Assembly: GCA_003158255.1 (NCBI GenBank)
Contig: PMIH01000221.1
Location: 1-35,840, forward strand
Length of the DNA stretch: 35,840 nt
DNA from: Rhodocyclaceae bacterium
GTDB taxonomy: Bacteria > Pseudomonadota > Gammaproteobacteria > Burkholderiales > Rhodocyclaceae
Reading direction: 5' to 3'
The notes under the pieces are model-generated. The model was given only the letters and a program-made list of their open reading frames with translations, searched no databases and was not told where the DNA came from. A program made the translations under genes and the position numbers. Numbering within the stretch: the stretch's first letter is position 1; each line of letters starts with the position of its first letter. Below are positions 17,352-26,306 of the stretch, in pieces.

Positions 17352-18089
17352 ATGCGCATTCTGCTGAGTAACGACGATGGCTATTTCGCGCCCGGTATCG
17401 AGGCGCTGGCCAAAGCGCTGGCGCCGATTGCCGAGATCACCGTGGTGGCCCCCGAACGCGACCGCAGCGGTGCCAGCAATTCGCTGACGCTCGACCGGCC
17501 ACTGCGTCTGCGCCGTTCGGCCAACGGTTTCTACTTCGTCAATGGCACGCCGACGGACTGCGTGCACCTCGCCGTCACCGGCATGCTCGACCACGTGCCG
17601 GACATGGTCGTTTCAGGCGTCAATATGGGCGCCAACATGGGCGACGACACCATCTACTCCGGCACGGTCGCCGCGGCGATGGAGGGCTACCTGCTGGGTG
17701 TGCCTGCCATCGCGATCTCGCTGGCCAGCAAGCAGGGCGGTCATTTCGCCGTGGCGGCACGCATTGCCCGTGAACTGGTCGAGCGCTTTCAGCGCCAGGA
17801 ATTCGGGCAGCCGGTTCTGCTCAACGTCAATGTGCCGGATGAACCGGAGGTGCGCGGTCTTCGAGTGACACGACTCGGCCGCCGCCACAAGGCCGAAAAG
17901 GCAGTACCGCAGGTGACACCACGCGACGAGACTGTTTATTGGGTCGGTGCCGCCGGCGAAGCCGCCGACGCCGGCGCAGGTACCGACTTCCACGCGGTCG
18001 CCAACGGCTTCGTTTCGATTACCCCGTTGCAGATTGATCTCACCCATGCCGGACAGATCGGTACGGTCGAGGATTGGCTCGCCAGATGA
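17352..18089 (+). CDS. surE: 5'/3'-nucleotidase SurE
   Basis: 245 residues, colinear with E. coli SurE. It is a metal-dependent phosphatase acting on nucleoside 5'- and 3'-monophosphates and short polyphosphates, linked to stationary-phase survival. The N-terminal [17 protein letters not shown] carries the metal-binding Asp pair; [51 protein letters not shown] and a late LTHAGQ region complete the active site. It opens the conserved surE-pcm-nlpD-rpoS cluster and its end overlaps pcm by four bases. The ribosome binding site is weak. Confidence 0.95.
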   Translation: MRILLSNDDGYFAPGIEALAKALAPIAEITVVAPERDRSGASNSLTLDRPLRLRRSANGFYFVNGTPTDCVHLAVTGMLDHVPDMVVSGVNMGANMGDDTIYSGTVAAAMEGYLLGVPAIAISLASKQGGHFAVAARIARELVERFQRQEFGQPVLLNVNVPDEPEVRGLRVTRLGRRHKAEKAVPQVTPRDETVYWVGAAGEAADAGAGTDFHAVANGFVSITPLQIDLTHAGQIGTVEDWLAR

Positions 18090-18742
18090 CCGTCCTGCAA
18101 GGTATCGGCATGACCTCGCAACGCACGCGCGGACGCATGATCGAGCGTCTGCGCGAGCAGGGCATCCGCGACGAGCGGGTGTTGACCGCCATGGCCGCCG
18201 TGCCACGCCATGTCTTCGTCGGCGCCGCGCTGGCACACCGGGCGTACGAGGATACGGCATTGCCGTTGATCCTCGGTCAGACCATTTCGCAGCCCTATGT
18301 AGTGGCGCGCATGATCGAGTTGCTGCTCACGGGACGTCAGTCGCTGGGCAAGACGCTCGAAGTCGGCGCTGGCTGCGGCTACCAGGCCGCCGTACTGGGT
18401 ACCCTGACGAAGCAGGTGTTTGCCGTCGAGCGGCTGGCGCCGTTGCTTGCCCAGGCGCGCGAAAACTTGCGTACAGCCAAGCTGTCCCATGTTCGCCTCA
18501 AACATGCTGACGGCATGGGTGGGCTGCCCGAGGCGGCGCCCTTTGATACCATCATCGTCGCGGCCGCGGCGCCGAGCGTGCCCCAGGCACTTCTCGATCA
18601 GGTGGCGCCCGGGGGGCGATTGATGCTGCCGGTGGGAACTCATGACCAGGCCTTGTGTCTTTTCGAGCGAACGGACAAGGGTTTTGTCGAGACGCGTTTT
18701 GATCCGGTGCGATTCGTACCGTTGTTGCCGGGAGTTGAATGA
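18086..18742 (+). CDS. pcm: Protein-L-isoaspartate O-methyltransferase
   Basis: About 218 residues. It methylates L-isoaspartyl residues with S-adenosylmethionine to start repair of aged proteins. The family signatures are [28 protein letters not shown] and the SAM motif [15 protein letters not shown], followed by [14 protein letters not shown] and the terminal VRFVPLLPG. The start at 18086 makes an ATGA overlap with surE; an ATG at 18110 with AAGGT upstream would give 210 residues, nearer the 208 of E. coli Pcm. The upstream TTG at 18074 is unlikely. It lies one base from nlpD. Confidence 0.95.
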   Translation: MTVLQGIGMTSQRTRGRMIERLREQGIRDERVLTAMAAVPRHVFVGAALAHRAYEDTALPLILGQTISQPYVVARMIELLLTGRQSLGKTLEVGAGCGYQAAVLGTLTKQVFAVERLAPLLAQARENLRTAKLSHVRLKHADGMGGLPEAAPFDTIIVAAAAPSVPQALLDQVAPGGRLMLPVGTHDQALCLFERTDKGFVETRFDPVRFVPLLPGVE

Positions 18743-18743
18743 G

Positions 18744-19736
18744 ATGGGGCGATACCTTTACCTGACGGGGCTGCTGGTTCTGGCCGCTTGCGGCAGCCGG
18801 CCACCGGTCCAGGTGGTGGACGGACATGCGCCGGTTGCCGTCGAAGCACGGCGCGGCGCGGCACCAGGGGCTGCGCGCGAAGGCTACTACGTCGTCAAGA
18901 AGGGCGACACGCTGTATCGCATCGCCCAGACGCATGGCGTCGAACAGCGTGACGTTGCCGCCTGGAACAACTTGACGGATCTGACGAAGCTCGAGGTCGG
19001 TCAGGAGCTGCGGATGACGCCGCCGGAAGGTGCGGTTGAAATCAAGCCGATTGCGGCGCCAGCGCCGATCGTGATGGTGGGTGACAGCGCGTCTTCCCCT
19101 GTCGCTACCCGGCAGCCGGTAGCCACTGCCGTCATCTCGCCGTCTCAAGGTGCCGGTGGTACCGTGCCTGCGACTGCAATCGGCGCTACCGGCGGCTTGA
19201 TGCACGAGCCGAAAGGCGGCAAGGTGGCGTATTCGGAGACCGCACTCGCCCAAGTGCGGGAAATGGAGGGTGGTAGCCAGACTGTGAAGCCAGCGGAGCG
19301 ACCGTTGGAAAAGCCGACGCTTGCGGTGGGTGCGCCCGCAGCGATTCCCAGCGATAGCAACGAATGGACCTGGCCGTTGGCAGGCAAGATGATCAGCGAA
19401 TTTGTCGAAGGCGGTGCCGGCAAGGAAAGCAACAAGGGCATCGATCTCGCCGGACGGGTGGGAGAACCCATTCAGGCGGCAGCCGCCGGTAAAGTTTCTT
19501 TCGTCGGTAACTTGCGCGGTTACGGCGATTTCCTTGTGCTTCAGCACAACGGCGACTTCATCTCCGTGTACGCCCATACCAGCAAGATCCTGGTCAAGAA
19601 AGACCAGCCGATCGCCAAGGGACAGAAGATCGCCGAAGTCGGCCGGTCGGATTCCGATGTGCCCAAGCTGCATTTCGAGATTCGCAGTCAGGGCAAGCCC
19701 ATCGATCCTTTGAAATTGCTGCCGCCACGCCAGTGA
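18744..19736 (+). CDS. nlpD: NlpD-type lipoprotein, LysM and degenerate M23 domains
   Basis: About 330 residues. The signal peptide ends in lipobox LVLAAC (Cys16), giving an outer-membrane lipoprotein. A LysM domain (about 48-92: [27 protein letters not shown]) binds peptidoglycan. A low-complexity linker follows, then an M23 domain at about 225-325. In the M23 domain the zinc-ligand His is Asn in NKGIDLAG, and the HxH motif reads KLH, so it should not be a hydrolase. As in E. coli NlpD it would activate an amidase (AmiC) for cell separation. The start at 18744 has GGGAG upstream; the frame upstream of it is not protein-like. It overlaps rpoS by four bases. Confidence 0.94.
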   Translation: MGRYLYLTGLLVLAACGSRPPVQVVDGHAPVAVEARRGAAPGAAREGYYVVKKGDTLYRIAQTHGVEQRDVAAWNNLTDLTKLEVGQELRMTPPEGAVEIKPIAAPAPIVMVGDSASSPVATRQPVATAVISPSQGAGGTVPATAIGATGGLMHEPKGGKVAYSETALAQVREMEGGSQTVKPAERPLEKPTLAVGAPAAIPSDSNEWTWPLAGKMISEFVEGGAGKESNKGIDLAGRVGEPIQAAAAGKVSFVGNLRGYGDFLVLQHNGDFISVYAHTSKILVKKDQPIAKGQKIAEVGRSDSDVPKLHFEIRSQGKPIDPLKLLPPRQ

Positions 19737-20656
19737 ACGAGGACGGTTTCCCGGAGGAACTCGAAGACGATGGCGATGCCGAAGGCGGCGTCGCTATCGA
19801 GGGTGGCGGCGAGGTCGAGTTCATCGACGATGTCACCCAGCTTTACCTGAACGAACTCGGCGCCACTTCGCTGCTTTCGCCAAAGGAGGAACTGGCGTTG
19901 TCGCGTGCCGTGCGGACAGGCGATTTCGCCGCCCGCCAGCGCATGATCGAAGCCAACCTGCGCCTGGTGGTGAGCATTGCCAAGCACTATCAGCATCGTG
20001 GTATTCCGCTCGACGACCTGATCGAGGAAGGCAACCTCGGGTTGATTCACGCGCTGGAGAAGTTCGATCCCGAGCGCGGCTTCCGTTTTTCCACCTACGC
20101 TACGTGGTGGGTACGCCAGAACGTCGAGCGCGCGATCATGAACCAGTCGCGCACGATTCGCTTACCGGTGCATGTCGTCAAGGAGCTCAACCTCGTGTTG
20201 CGCGCCCTGCGCCGGCTAGAGTCGTCCGACGATCCGGACCATCACGCCGATGCCGTTGCCGTTGCGCGCATGATCGACCGGCCGGTCGATGAAGTACGCC
20301 ACCTGCTTGCTTACAACGAAAGGACCGTCTCGCTCGATGCATCGCTTGATGTCGATCCCGATCTCTCGGTTGCCGACTCCGTCGCCGACGACGGCTCGGA
20401 GGCGCCCGACCACCATCTCGAGCAGTTGGAAATCGAACAGCGCATCACCGAATGGGTGGCGCGTTTGTCGGACAAGCAACGGCAGGTCATCGAGCGCCGC
20501 TATGGCCTCAATGGCGGCGACGTGGCAACGCTCGAAGCGGTGGCCAACGATCTCGGTGTCACCCGCGAACGAGTACGCCAGATTCAGCTCGAAGCCCTCG
20601 GCCAGTTGCGTCGCCAACTGCTGCATGCGGGCATCAACCGCGACGCGGTGTTGTAG
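19733..20656 (+). CDS. rpoS: RNA polymerase sigma factor RpoS
   Basis: 307 residues from a GTG start that overlaps the nlpD stop (GTGA). It is the stationary-phase and general stress sigma factor. After an acidic N-terminus come region 1.2 ([22 protein letters not shown]), region 2 ([35 protein letters not shown]), region 3 and region 4 ([31 protein letters not shown]). The length and the position after nlpD distinguish it from rpoD and rpoH. In enterics the main rpoS promoter lies inside nlpD; whether that applies here is not visible. Confidence 0.96.
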   Translation: MNEDGFPEELEDDGDAEGGVAIEGGGEVEFIDDVTQLYLNELGATSLLSPKEELALSRAVRTGDFAARQRMIEANLRLVVSIAKHYQHRGIPLDDLIEEGNLGLIHALEKFDPERGFRFSTYATWWVRQNVERAIMNQSRTIRLPVHVVKELNLVLRALRRLESSDDPDHHADAVAVARMIDRPVDEVRHLLAYNERTVSLDASLDVDPDLSVADSVADDGSEAPDHHLEQLEIEQRITEWVARLSDKQRQVIERRYGLNGGDVATLEAVANDLGVTRERVRQIQLEALGQLRRQLLHAGINRDAVL

Positions 20657-20663
20657 TCCCGCT

Positions 20664-20963
20664 TCAGCCGCCACCCCGGTGCATGGCGAGGTCCATGCGC
20701 GCCAGCAGCGCCACCCGTTGTTCCGCCGAACCAGCCGTCATGCGAAGGCGGACTTTCATGCGTGGCATGTTCAGTAGCGCGATCACTCGCGGCGTTATTA
20801 TCTCCAGCGCGACTTCCATCGCCGCCTGGCCATCATCGACATGCAGAATCCCGTTGCGCTCCGTCACCCTGCCCGGAAACGCCAGACCCAGCCCGTGCCG
20901 GAATTCCTCGGGCGTGGTCCAGACTTCGCGTTCCACGACTTCGGGCGATTGTGGGGCGGGCAT
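20664..20963 (-). CDS. Conserved hypothetical protein, 99 residues
   Basis: A 99-residue soluble protein (PEEFRHGLGLAFPGRVTERNGILHVDDGQAAMEVALEIITPRVIALLNMPRMKVRL in outline) with an alternating helix-strand pattern and no signal peptide, Cys or metal motif. I do not recognise a family. It is convergent with rpoS (7-base gap) and divergent from the membrane protein at 21006. The coding pattern is good but no strong ribosome binding site is seen, so the start is uncertain. Confidence 0.6.
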   Translation of the reverse strand: MPAPQSPEVVEREVWTTPEEFRHGLGLAFPGRVTERNGILHVDDGQAAMEVALEIITPRVIALLNMPRMKVRLRMTAGSAEQRVALLARMDLAMHRGGG

Positions 20964-21005
20964 GGTAGAAAGCTGCGATGCGTCGATGATCTGTGAAGCC
21001 CAATT

Positions 21006-21377
21006 ATGAACCGGAGAATGTTTCCGCTACTGCGCTGGCTGAATGTGGTCCTTCGTGGCCTGCACCTGGCCGCAGTCATCACGCTGGGTGCGGCGCTGCT
21101 GGGTGCGCCGGTTGCAGGCGGCCCGTCAGCACTCGGCGTTGCCGCCACCGGTTTCGCCATGCTGGCCATCGACACCTGGAGCAAACCCAATCATTTGCTC
21201 GAAGTGTCGGGCATCGCCGTGCTGGTCAAACTCGTCCTCGTGGGCTGGATGGCCGCTGATGAATCGTCGCGGTTCGCGCTGTTCTGGATCATCGTCGCCG
21301 GCTCTGCCATCTTCGCCCACGCGCCCGCGCGCTTTCGGCACGCAGTTGTGTTCGGCCCGGAAAATAACCGCAATTAA
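21006..21377 (+). CDS. Hypothetical inner membrane protein
   Basis: 123 residues with four predicted membrane helices (about 15-36, 42-58, 64-82 and 89-105) and a positively charged N-terminus (MNRRMFPLLRWLN) favouring a cytoplasmic start. The opening RGLHLAAVITLGAALLGAP resembles copper-resistance-type (CopD-like) small membrane proteins, but no His/Met ligands support that. The function is unknown. It lies about 107 bases upstream of aorA on the same strand, too far apart to assume one operon. Confidence 0.65.
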   Translation: MNRRMFPLLRWLNVVLRGLHLAAVITLGAALLGAPVAGGPSALGVAATGFAMLAIDTWSKPNHLLEVSGIAVLVKLVLVGWMAADESSRFALFWIIVAGSAIFAHAPARFRHAVVFGPENNRN

Positions 21378-21421
21378 GTTGTTGGTAAGCGTTGCATCTG
21401 CGGCATTGAACCCGCCCCTTC

Positions 21422-21479
21422 AATATGCTAGGTTGTGCATATCTGGTCGCTACAGATGAACAACAACCTCACGAGGAGT
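21422..21479 (+). promoter_or_regulatory. aor leader with inverted repeats and ribosome binding site
   Basis: A perfect palindrome ATATGC-N8-GCATAT lies at 21423-21442. AGGTTGT at 21430-21436, inside its spacer, is complementary to ACAACCT at 21463-21469, so two alternative pairings exist. A strong GAGGAG follows before the aorA ATG at 21485. The palindrome could be an operator, and the competing pairings could matter in the mRNA. No clear sigma-70 or sigma-54 promoter was found. Confidence 0.35.
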
Positions 21480-21484
21480 TCGAT

Positions 21485-21964
21485 ATGCAGAAATCACTGT
21501 ACATCGATGCCAACAAATGTACGGGCTGCCTGCAGTGCGAGATGGCATGTTCTTACGAAAACTACGGCATCTTCAACACTGCCAAATCGCGCATCAAGAT
21601 TTTCGACTTCGAGCATGAAGGCCGTAAGGTGCCATACACATGCACCCAGTGCGCCGAAGCGTGGTGCCTGAACGCCTGCCCGGTCGAAGCCATCAGCATC
21701 GACGCGGCCACCGGCGCCAAGGTGATCAACGAGTCCACTTGCGTCGGCTGCAAGGTCTGCACCATCGCCTGCCCGTTCGGCACGGTCAATTACGTTGCCG
21801 ATACCGGCAAGGTCCAGAAGTGCGATCTCTGCGGTGGCGATCCTGCCTGCGCCACGGCCTGCCCGACGGGGGCGATCACTTTCGTCGATTCGGACTGGAC
21901 GGGATTCGACAAGATGCGAGCCTGGGCCGGCAAGACCGACAACGCCGCGCGCGCCAGCGCCTAA
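21485..21964 (+). CDS. aorA: Aldehyde oxidoreductase, ferredoxin-like subunit AorA
   Basis: 159 residues with four Cys clusters for [4Fe-4S] centres: CTGCLQCEMAC (about 13-23), CTQCAEAWCLNACP, CVGCKVCTIACP and CDLCGGDPACATACP. This is the DMSO-reductase-subunit-B (DmsB/HycB-like) ferredoxin layout, matching the small electron-transfer subunit of the tungsten aldehyde oxidoreductase of Aromatoleum aromaticum. It would pass electrons between AorB and the FAD subunit AorC. The start at 21485 follows GAGGAGTTCGAT; the frame extends upstream to 21425 without similarity. The gap to aorB is 10 bases and contains AAGGAGA. Confidence 0.9.
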   Translation: MQKSLYIDANKCTGCLQCEMACSYENYGIFNTAKSRIKIFDFEHEGRKVPYTCTQCAEAWCLNACPVEAISIDAATGAKVINESTCVGCKVCTIACPFGTVNYVADTGKVQKCDLCGGDPACATACPTGAITFVDSDWTGFDKMRAWAGKTDNAARASA

Positions 21965-21974
21965 GGAGACCGAT

Positions 21975-23822
21975 ATGGCATGGACAAAGAAGATCCTGCG
22001 CGTTGACCTGACCAAAGGCACGTGCAAATCCGAGCCCCTCAACATGGAGTGGGCGCAGCAGTATCTTGGCCAGCGCGGACTGGCAACCAAGTACTTCGTC
22101 GAGGAAGTCGACCCCAAGGTCGATCCACTATCCCCGGCCAACAAGATGATCATGGCCACCGGGCCGCTCACCGGCACACCAGCCTCGACTGGCGGGCGCT
22201 ATTCGGTGATCACCAAGGGGCCGCTGACCGGCGCCATCGCCTGCTCGAACTCCGGTGGCTACTTCGGCGCCGAACTCAAGTTCGCCGGCTGGGACATGGT
22301 CGTATTCGAAGGCAAGTCGGCCAAGCCCGTTTACCTGTCGATCGAAGACGACAAGGTTGAACTGAGGGACGCCGCCCACCTGTGGGGCAAGACGACCTGG
22401 CAGACCGAAGAGATCATCAAGAAGTCGCATCAGGATCCGCAGACCCGTGTTTGCAGCATTGGTCGCGCTGGCGAGAATGGCGTTCTGTTCAGTTGCATCG
22501 TCAATGACCTGCACCGCGCCGCCGGCCGTTCCGGTGTCGGCGCCGTGATGGGGTCGAAGAACCTGAAAGCAGTGGCTGTGCGAGGCACCAGCGGAACGGC
22601 CACGATCAAGGATCCGAAGGCCTTTATGGCGGCCACCGTGGCGGCCAAGAAAGTGCTGGCTGATAACGCTGTCACCGGCCAGGGCCTGCCGAAGTACGGC
22701 ACGCAGGTGCTGATGAACGTCATCAACGAAATGGGCGCGCTGCCGACCCGCAATGCCAAGGAAGTGCAGTTCGAAGGCGCGCGCAATATCTCCGGCGAGG
22801 CCATGCACGAGAAGCGGCCGACCGACGGCAAGGCCAACCTGGTTACCAATAACGCCTGCTTCGGCTGCACCATCGCCTGCGGTCGCATCTCGCAGGTGGA
22901 CAAGAACCACTGGAGCGTGGTGAACAATCCGAAGTACTGGGGTGCGTCGGGCGGCCTCGAATATGAAGCGGCCTGGGCACTGGGCGCCGCGGCCGGCGTC
23001 GATGACCTCGATGCCCTGACGGTTGCCAACATGATGTGCAACGAAGATGGCATGGACCCGATCACTTTCGGTGCCACCATCGGCGCGGCCATGGAACTCT
23101 ATACGCTGGGTGCGCTGACCAAGGAACAGATCGGCATCGAGGCGCCGTTCAATTCGGCGCAGGCGGTGGTCGAGATGACGCGCATGACCGCGGAAGGACG
23201 CGGCTTCGGCAAGGAACTCGGCCTCGGCTCGAAGCGCCTGACCGCCAAGTACGGTCATCCGGATCTATCGATGTCAGTCAAGGGCCAGGAATTCCCGGCC
23301 TACGATCCGCGCGGCATCCAGGGCATGGGCCTGACCTACGCGACCTCCAATCGCGGCGCCTGCCACCTCCGCAGCTACACCGTGGCTTCGGAAGTGCTCG
23401 GCATTCCGGTCAAGACCGACCCGCTGGTGACTGACGGCAAGGCCGGCCTGGTGATTGCATTCCAGGATGCCACTGCCGTGTTCGACTCCGCCGGCATCTG
23501 CATCTTCACGTCGTTCGCGTGGTCGCTGGCCGACGTGCAGCCGCAACTCGCCGCCGCCTGCGAGGGCGACTGGTCGATGGAGAAGCTGGCGCTGGTGGGC
23601 GAACGGATCTGGAACATGGAACGCCAGTTCAACAACGCGGCCGGTTTCACCGCCAAGGACGACGATCTGCCCAAGCGCATGAAGACGGAAGCCGCCAAGA
23701 CCGGTCCGGCCAAGGGTCTGGTCAGCGGCATCGACAAGATGTTGCCGGAGTACTACAAGGCGCGTGGCTGGACCACTGGCGGCGTACCTGAGAAGGAAAC
23801 GCTGGCGCGCCTGGGGCTCTAG
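21975..23822 (+). CDS. aorB: Tungsten-containing aldehyde ferredoxin oxidoreductase, catalytic subunit AorB
   Basis: 615 residues, aldehyde ferredoxin oxidoreductase family. The N-terminal beta-domain binds the bis-pyranopterin tungsten cofactor (ILRVDLT, GPLTGTPASTGGRYSV, GRSGVGAVMGSKNLKAVAV). The [4Fe-4S] ligands are CFGCTIACG plus a later Cys in SAGICIF. GLEYEAAWALG and SNRGACHLR match the active-site Glu and His regions of the archaeal AOR. It oxidises aldehydes to acids, and with AorA and AorC should use NAD+ or benzyl viologen. In anaerobic aromatic degraders this detoxifies phenylacetaldehyde or benzaldehyde; the substrate here cannot be told. Tungsten rather than molybdenum is expected from the family. 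It ends adjacent to the aorC start. Confidence 0.93.
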   Translation: MAWTKKILRVDLTKGTCKSEPLNMEWAQQYLGQRGLATKYFVEEVDPKVDPLSPANKMIMATGPLTGTPASTGGRYSVITKGPLTGAIACSNSGGYFGAELKFAGWDMVVFEGKSAKPVYLSIEDDKVELRDAAHLWGKTTWQTEEIIKKSHQDPQTRVCSIGRAGENGVLFSCIVNDLHRAAGRSGVGAVMGSKNLKAVAVRGTSGTATIKDPKAFMAATVAAKKVLADNAVTGQGLPKYGTQVLMNVINEMGALPTRNAKEVQFEGARNISGEAMHEKRPTDGKANLVTNNACFGCTIACGRISQVDKNHWSVVNNPKYWGASGGLEYEAAWALGAAAGVDDLDALTVANMMCNEDGMDPITFGATIGAAMELYTLGALTKEQIGIEAPFNSAQAVVEMTRMTAEGRGFGKELGLGSKRLTAKYGHPDLSMSVKGQEFPAYDPRGIQGMGLTYATSNRGACHLRSYTVASEVLGIPVKTDPLVTDGKAGLVIAFQDATAVFDSAGICIFTSFAWSLADVQPQLAAACEGDWSMEKLALVGERIWNMERQFNNAAGFTAKDDDLPKRMKTEAAKTGPAKGLVSGIDKMLPEYYKARGWTTGGVPEKETLARLGL

Positions 23823-25067
23823 ATGAAACACGTCATCATCGGCGCCGGCGCTGCCGGCATGACCGCCGCGGAGGTGCTGCGCAAGTTCGATCCGAACGCC
23901 AGCATCACCGTGCTGGACGGCGAGGGCGAGGGGCCTTACGCGCGCATGGCGATCCCTTACCTGCTGTCGAACCAGATCGACGAAACGGGCACGCGCCTGC
24001 GCCGCGATCCGGACCACTACCGGAAGTTGCGCATCGACATCGAGAAGGCGCGTGCAACGGCGTTGGATGCCGCCGGTAGCGCGGTACGCCTCGCCGACGG
24101 GCGCGTGCTGCCCTACGATCGATTGCTGATCGCCACGGGCTCGGTGCCGAGCCGCGAGAAAATCGAGGGCATCGACCTGCCCGGCGTGCATACCTGCTGG
24201 ACGCTGGCCGATGCGCGCGCCATCATCGCCTCGCTGAGTCCCGGTGCGCGCGTCGTGCAGATGGGTGCGGGCTTCGTCGGCTGCATCATCATCCAGGGAC
24301 TGGTGTCGCGCGGCGCCCAACTCACCATCCTCGTGCGCAGCGGCCGCATGGTATCGCGCATGATGCCGCCGAAGGCGAGCGAGATGATCGCGGCCTGGTG
24401 CCAATCCAAGGGTGTGCGCATCATGGGCAAGACGCAGACGGCGAAGGTCGAACGCGACGGCAATGCCCTCAAGGTGACCCTGACCACGGGCGAAGTGCTG
24501 CCGGCGGACGTCTATCTGAGCGCTGTGGGCGTCAAGCCCGGTATCGATTTTCTGGCCGGCAGCGGCATCGCGATTCAGGCCGGCATCGTCGTCGACGAGC
24601 GCATGCGCAGCAACCTGCCCGGCGTCTATGCTGCTGGCGACGTGGCCGAAGCAAACGACTGTCTTTACGGCAAGCCGCTCGTGAATGCCATCCAGCCCAA
24701 CGCCGTCGAACAGGCCCGCATCGCGGCGATCAACATGGCCGGCGGCGAGACCGATTTCGTCGGCAGCCTCGCCATCAACGTGCTCGATACGATGGGTCTG
24801 GTGTCCTGTTCCTTCGGTCAATGGGAAGGCGAGGAGGGCGGCGAGAGTGTCGAACTGCTCGACGAGGCCAGGAATCGCTACCTGTCGCTCAAGTTCAAGA
24901 ATGACGTGCTGATCGGCGCCACCAGCATCGGCTGGACCGAACATATCGGCGCGTTGCGCGGCCTGATCCAGACACGCACACGGCTTGGTGCCTGGAAGGA
25001 TCGCCTGCTGGCCGATCCGACGTCTTTCATGGCCGCTTATCTCGCCAGCGCCCAGAAAGCCGCATGA
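23823..25067 (+). CDS. aorC: Aldehyde oxidoreductase, FAD/NAD-binding subunit AorC
   Basis: 414 residues, pyridine-nucleotide-disulphide oxidoreductase fold. FAD binds at IIGAGAAGMTAAEVL (about 5-19) and GVYAAGDVAEAND (about 265-277); NAD(H) binds at VVQMGAGFVGCIIIQGL (about 147-163). There is no redox-active CxxxxC, so it resembles nitrite-reductase/ferredoxin-reductase-like flavoproteins. In the Aromatoleum enzyme this subunit lets AOR reduce NAD+. The start directly abuts the aorB stop and its end overlaps aorD by four bases (ATGA), so it is clearly one operon. Confidence 0.9.
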   Translation: MKHVIIGAGAAGMTAAEVLRKFDPNASITVLDGEGEGPYARMAIPYLLSNQIDETGTRLRRDPDHYRKLRIDIEKARATALDAAGSAVRLADGRVLPYDRLLIATGSVPSREKIEGIDLPGVHTCWTLADARAIIASLSPGARVVQMGAGFVGCIIIQGLVSRGAQLTILVRSGRMVSRMMPPKASEMIAAWCQSKGVRIMGKTQTAKVERDGNALKVTLTTGEVLPADVYLSAVGVKPGIDFLAGSGIAIQAGIVVDERMRSNLPGVYAAGDVAEANDCLYGKPLVNAIQPNAVEQARIAAINMAGGETDFVGSLAINVLDTMGLVSCSFGQWEGEEGGESVELLDEARNRYLSLKFKNDVLIGATSIGWTEHIGALRGLIQTRTRLGAWKDRLLADPTSFMAAYLASAQKAA

Positions 25068-25318
25068 GGGTAACGTTCAAGCTCTTCGCCTCGCTGCAGG
25101 ACTACCTGCCGGTCGAGGCGAAGCGCGACAACGCGCTGTCTCTCGATCTCGCCGAAGGCACCACGATCATGGCCGTGATCGAACGTTTCGGGCTGCCACT
25201 GAAATCCTGCAAACTCGCGCTCGTGGACGGTGTCTTCGTTCCGCCGGCGGAGCGCGCCACGCGCGTGCTTGCCGATGGCGAAACGCTCGCCATCTGGCCG
25301 CCAGTCGCGGGCGGGTGA
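25064..25318 (+). CDS. aorD: MoaD/ThiS-like sulfur-carrier protein AorD
   Basis: 84 residues with the beta-grasp fold of MoaD/ThiS (VTFKLFASLQDYLP, LAEGTTIMAVIERFGLP, LADGETLAIWPPVAGG) and the C-terminal Gly-Gly needed for thiocarboxylate formation. It would donate sulfur in making the dithiolene of the tungstopterin, perhaps specifically for AorB. Overlap with aorC places it in the operon. No other cofactor gene (moaA, moeA, tungstate transporter) is in the window, so they must be elsewhere. A downstream aorE-like gene is absent: the next gene is on the opposite strand. Confidence 0.85.
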   Translation: MRVTFKLFASLQDYLPVEAKRDNALSLDLAEGTTIMAVIERFGLPLKSCKLALVDGVFVPPAERATRVLADGETLAIWPPVAGG

Positions 25319-25348
25319 CTTTCGCGTAACACTCGGGTCCGCCAGGCG

Positions 25349-26194
25349 CTAATCGGGAAGCAACACGGACTTGTACTTGGCTTCCACGCCGGGCGTCAGG
25401 TTGTCGGCGTTGAGTTCCTTATTGAACCCAGGCGCAGCGAGTCGGAAATAGATCTTCGCCCAAGCGATTCTGGCCTCAACTTCGGCGGGTAGTTGCATAT
25501 CGCGGACGGATGAGTCGTCGATGCCGACACATCCCTTGCCATCGCTCGTCGATTGCGTGCAGTCGAATCGCACCACACGCAGATACGAACCCCTGGAGTC
25601 GACGATGTACTGGGCGGATTCCAAATTGAACTCGCCGAGCTTGCCGTTCAGGCTGTCGAGGTTGCTCTGCGTGTCTCGCCAAAGCAGGGCATGCCCGGTC
25701 TTCCGCACCTGCGCGTTCGAAACGGGCCTCACCAAAACACAACGCCGAAATGCGGACGGGCCGTCCTTTTCGAGATACAGTTTTCGCTGATTCTCGACTT
25801 CACATCGTTCGGCATCCTTCCAGATGCCGTTGTGCGAACCAGGGCGGCGATTGAAGGTGGCAATGATGAGCGATTTCACCGCATCGCCGTCGAACTGGCC
25901 CAGGGCCATCGAGGTCAATTGAGACGGAGTGGCCTGGCTACTGTTGTGATCCGTTGCCGCCACCACAACCCATTCGCCGTTGGGAATCAGCAGTTGCTTC
26001 TTTACGCCCAGCCAGCCAACCGTGATGGCTCCAGGACCGTACAGCTTGTCGCCAATGCTCAAGTCAGTAGCGCCGGAGTTTGCCGCCGCGGAAAAGGCAT
26101 TGAGCCTGCTGCGCAGCGGCTGGGCGCTGGCAAGCATGGTCCCGAAAATCAGAAGCGACGCGAGAAGTGCGTTGCGCAGCTGCGGAGCCTTCAT
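25349..26194 (-). CDS. Secreted protein of unknown function
   Basis: About 281 residues with a signal peptide (residues 1-25, KAPQLRNALLASLLIFGTMLASA before QPLRS). The mature part has mixed strands and helices, four Cys (RCEVENQ, RRCVLV, FDCTQ, KGCVGID) that could form two disulphides, and the recurrent word 'WVVVAATDHNSS'. It is not assigned to a family I know. The frame is open upstream to 26524, but that part is Arg-rich and shadows the TPR-like gene; the start at 26194 gives a clean signal peptide. It converges on aorD with a 30-base gap and no obvious terminator. Confidence 0.7.
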   Translation of the reverse strand: MKAPQLRNALLASLLIFGTMLASAQPLRSRLNAFSAAANSGATDLSIGDKLYGPGAITVGWLGVKKQLLIPNGEWVVVAATDHNSSQATPSQLTSMALGQFDGDAVKSLIIATFNRRPGSHNGIWKDAERCEVENQRKLYLEKDGPSAFRRCVLVRPVSNAQVRKTGHALLWRDTQSNLDSLNGKLGEFNLESAQYIVDSRGSYLRVVRFDCTQSTSDGKGCVGIDDSSVRDMQLPAEVEARIAWAKIYFRLAAPGFNKELNADNLTPGVEAKYKSVLLPD

Positions 26195-26306
26195 GATGTC
26201 GACCAATATTGTCAATGGCGCCAATGTAACATGGGCCGTTGCGCGGGCGCATGGCCTGCCATTCGTCGTTCGACCGTGGCCATCAAGTTCCGGTTGGTTT
26301 GAGCTT

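Noticed and set aside
21383-21398. A sigma-54-like sequence upstream of aorA (TTGG ... TTGC)
   Set aside because: The GG-to-GC spacing is 8, not the required 10 bases, so it does not fit the -24/-12 consensus.
23274-24944. A 556-codon open frame on the minus strand opposite aorB and aorC
   Set aside because: It is an antisense shadow of two well-supported genes in GC-rich DNA; the translation is His/Arg/Gly-rich with no recognisable domain or ribosome binding site.
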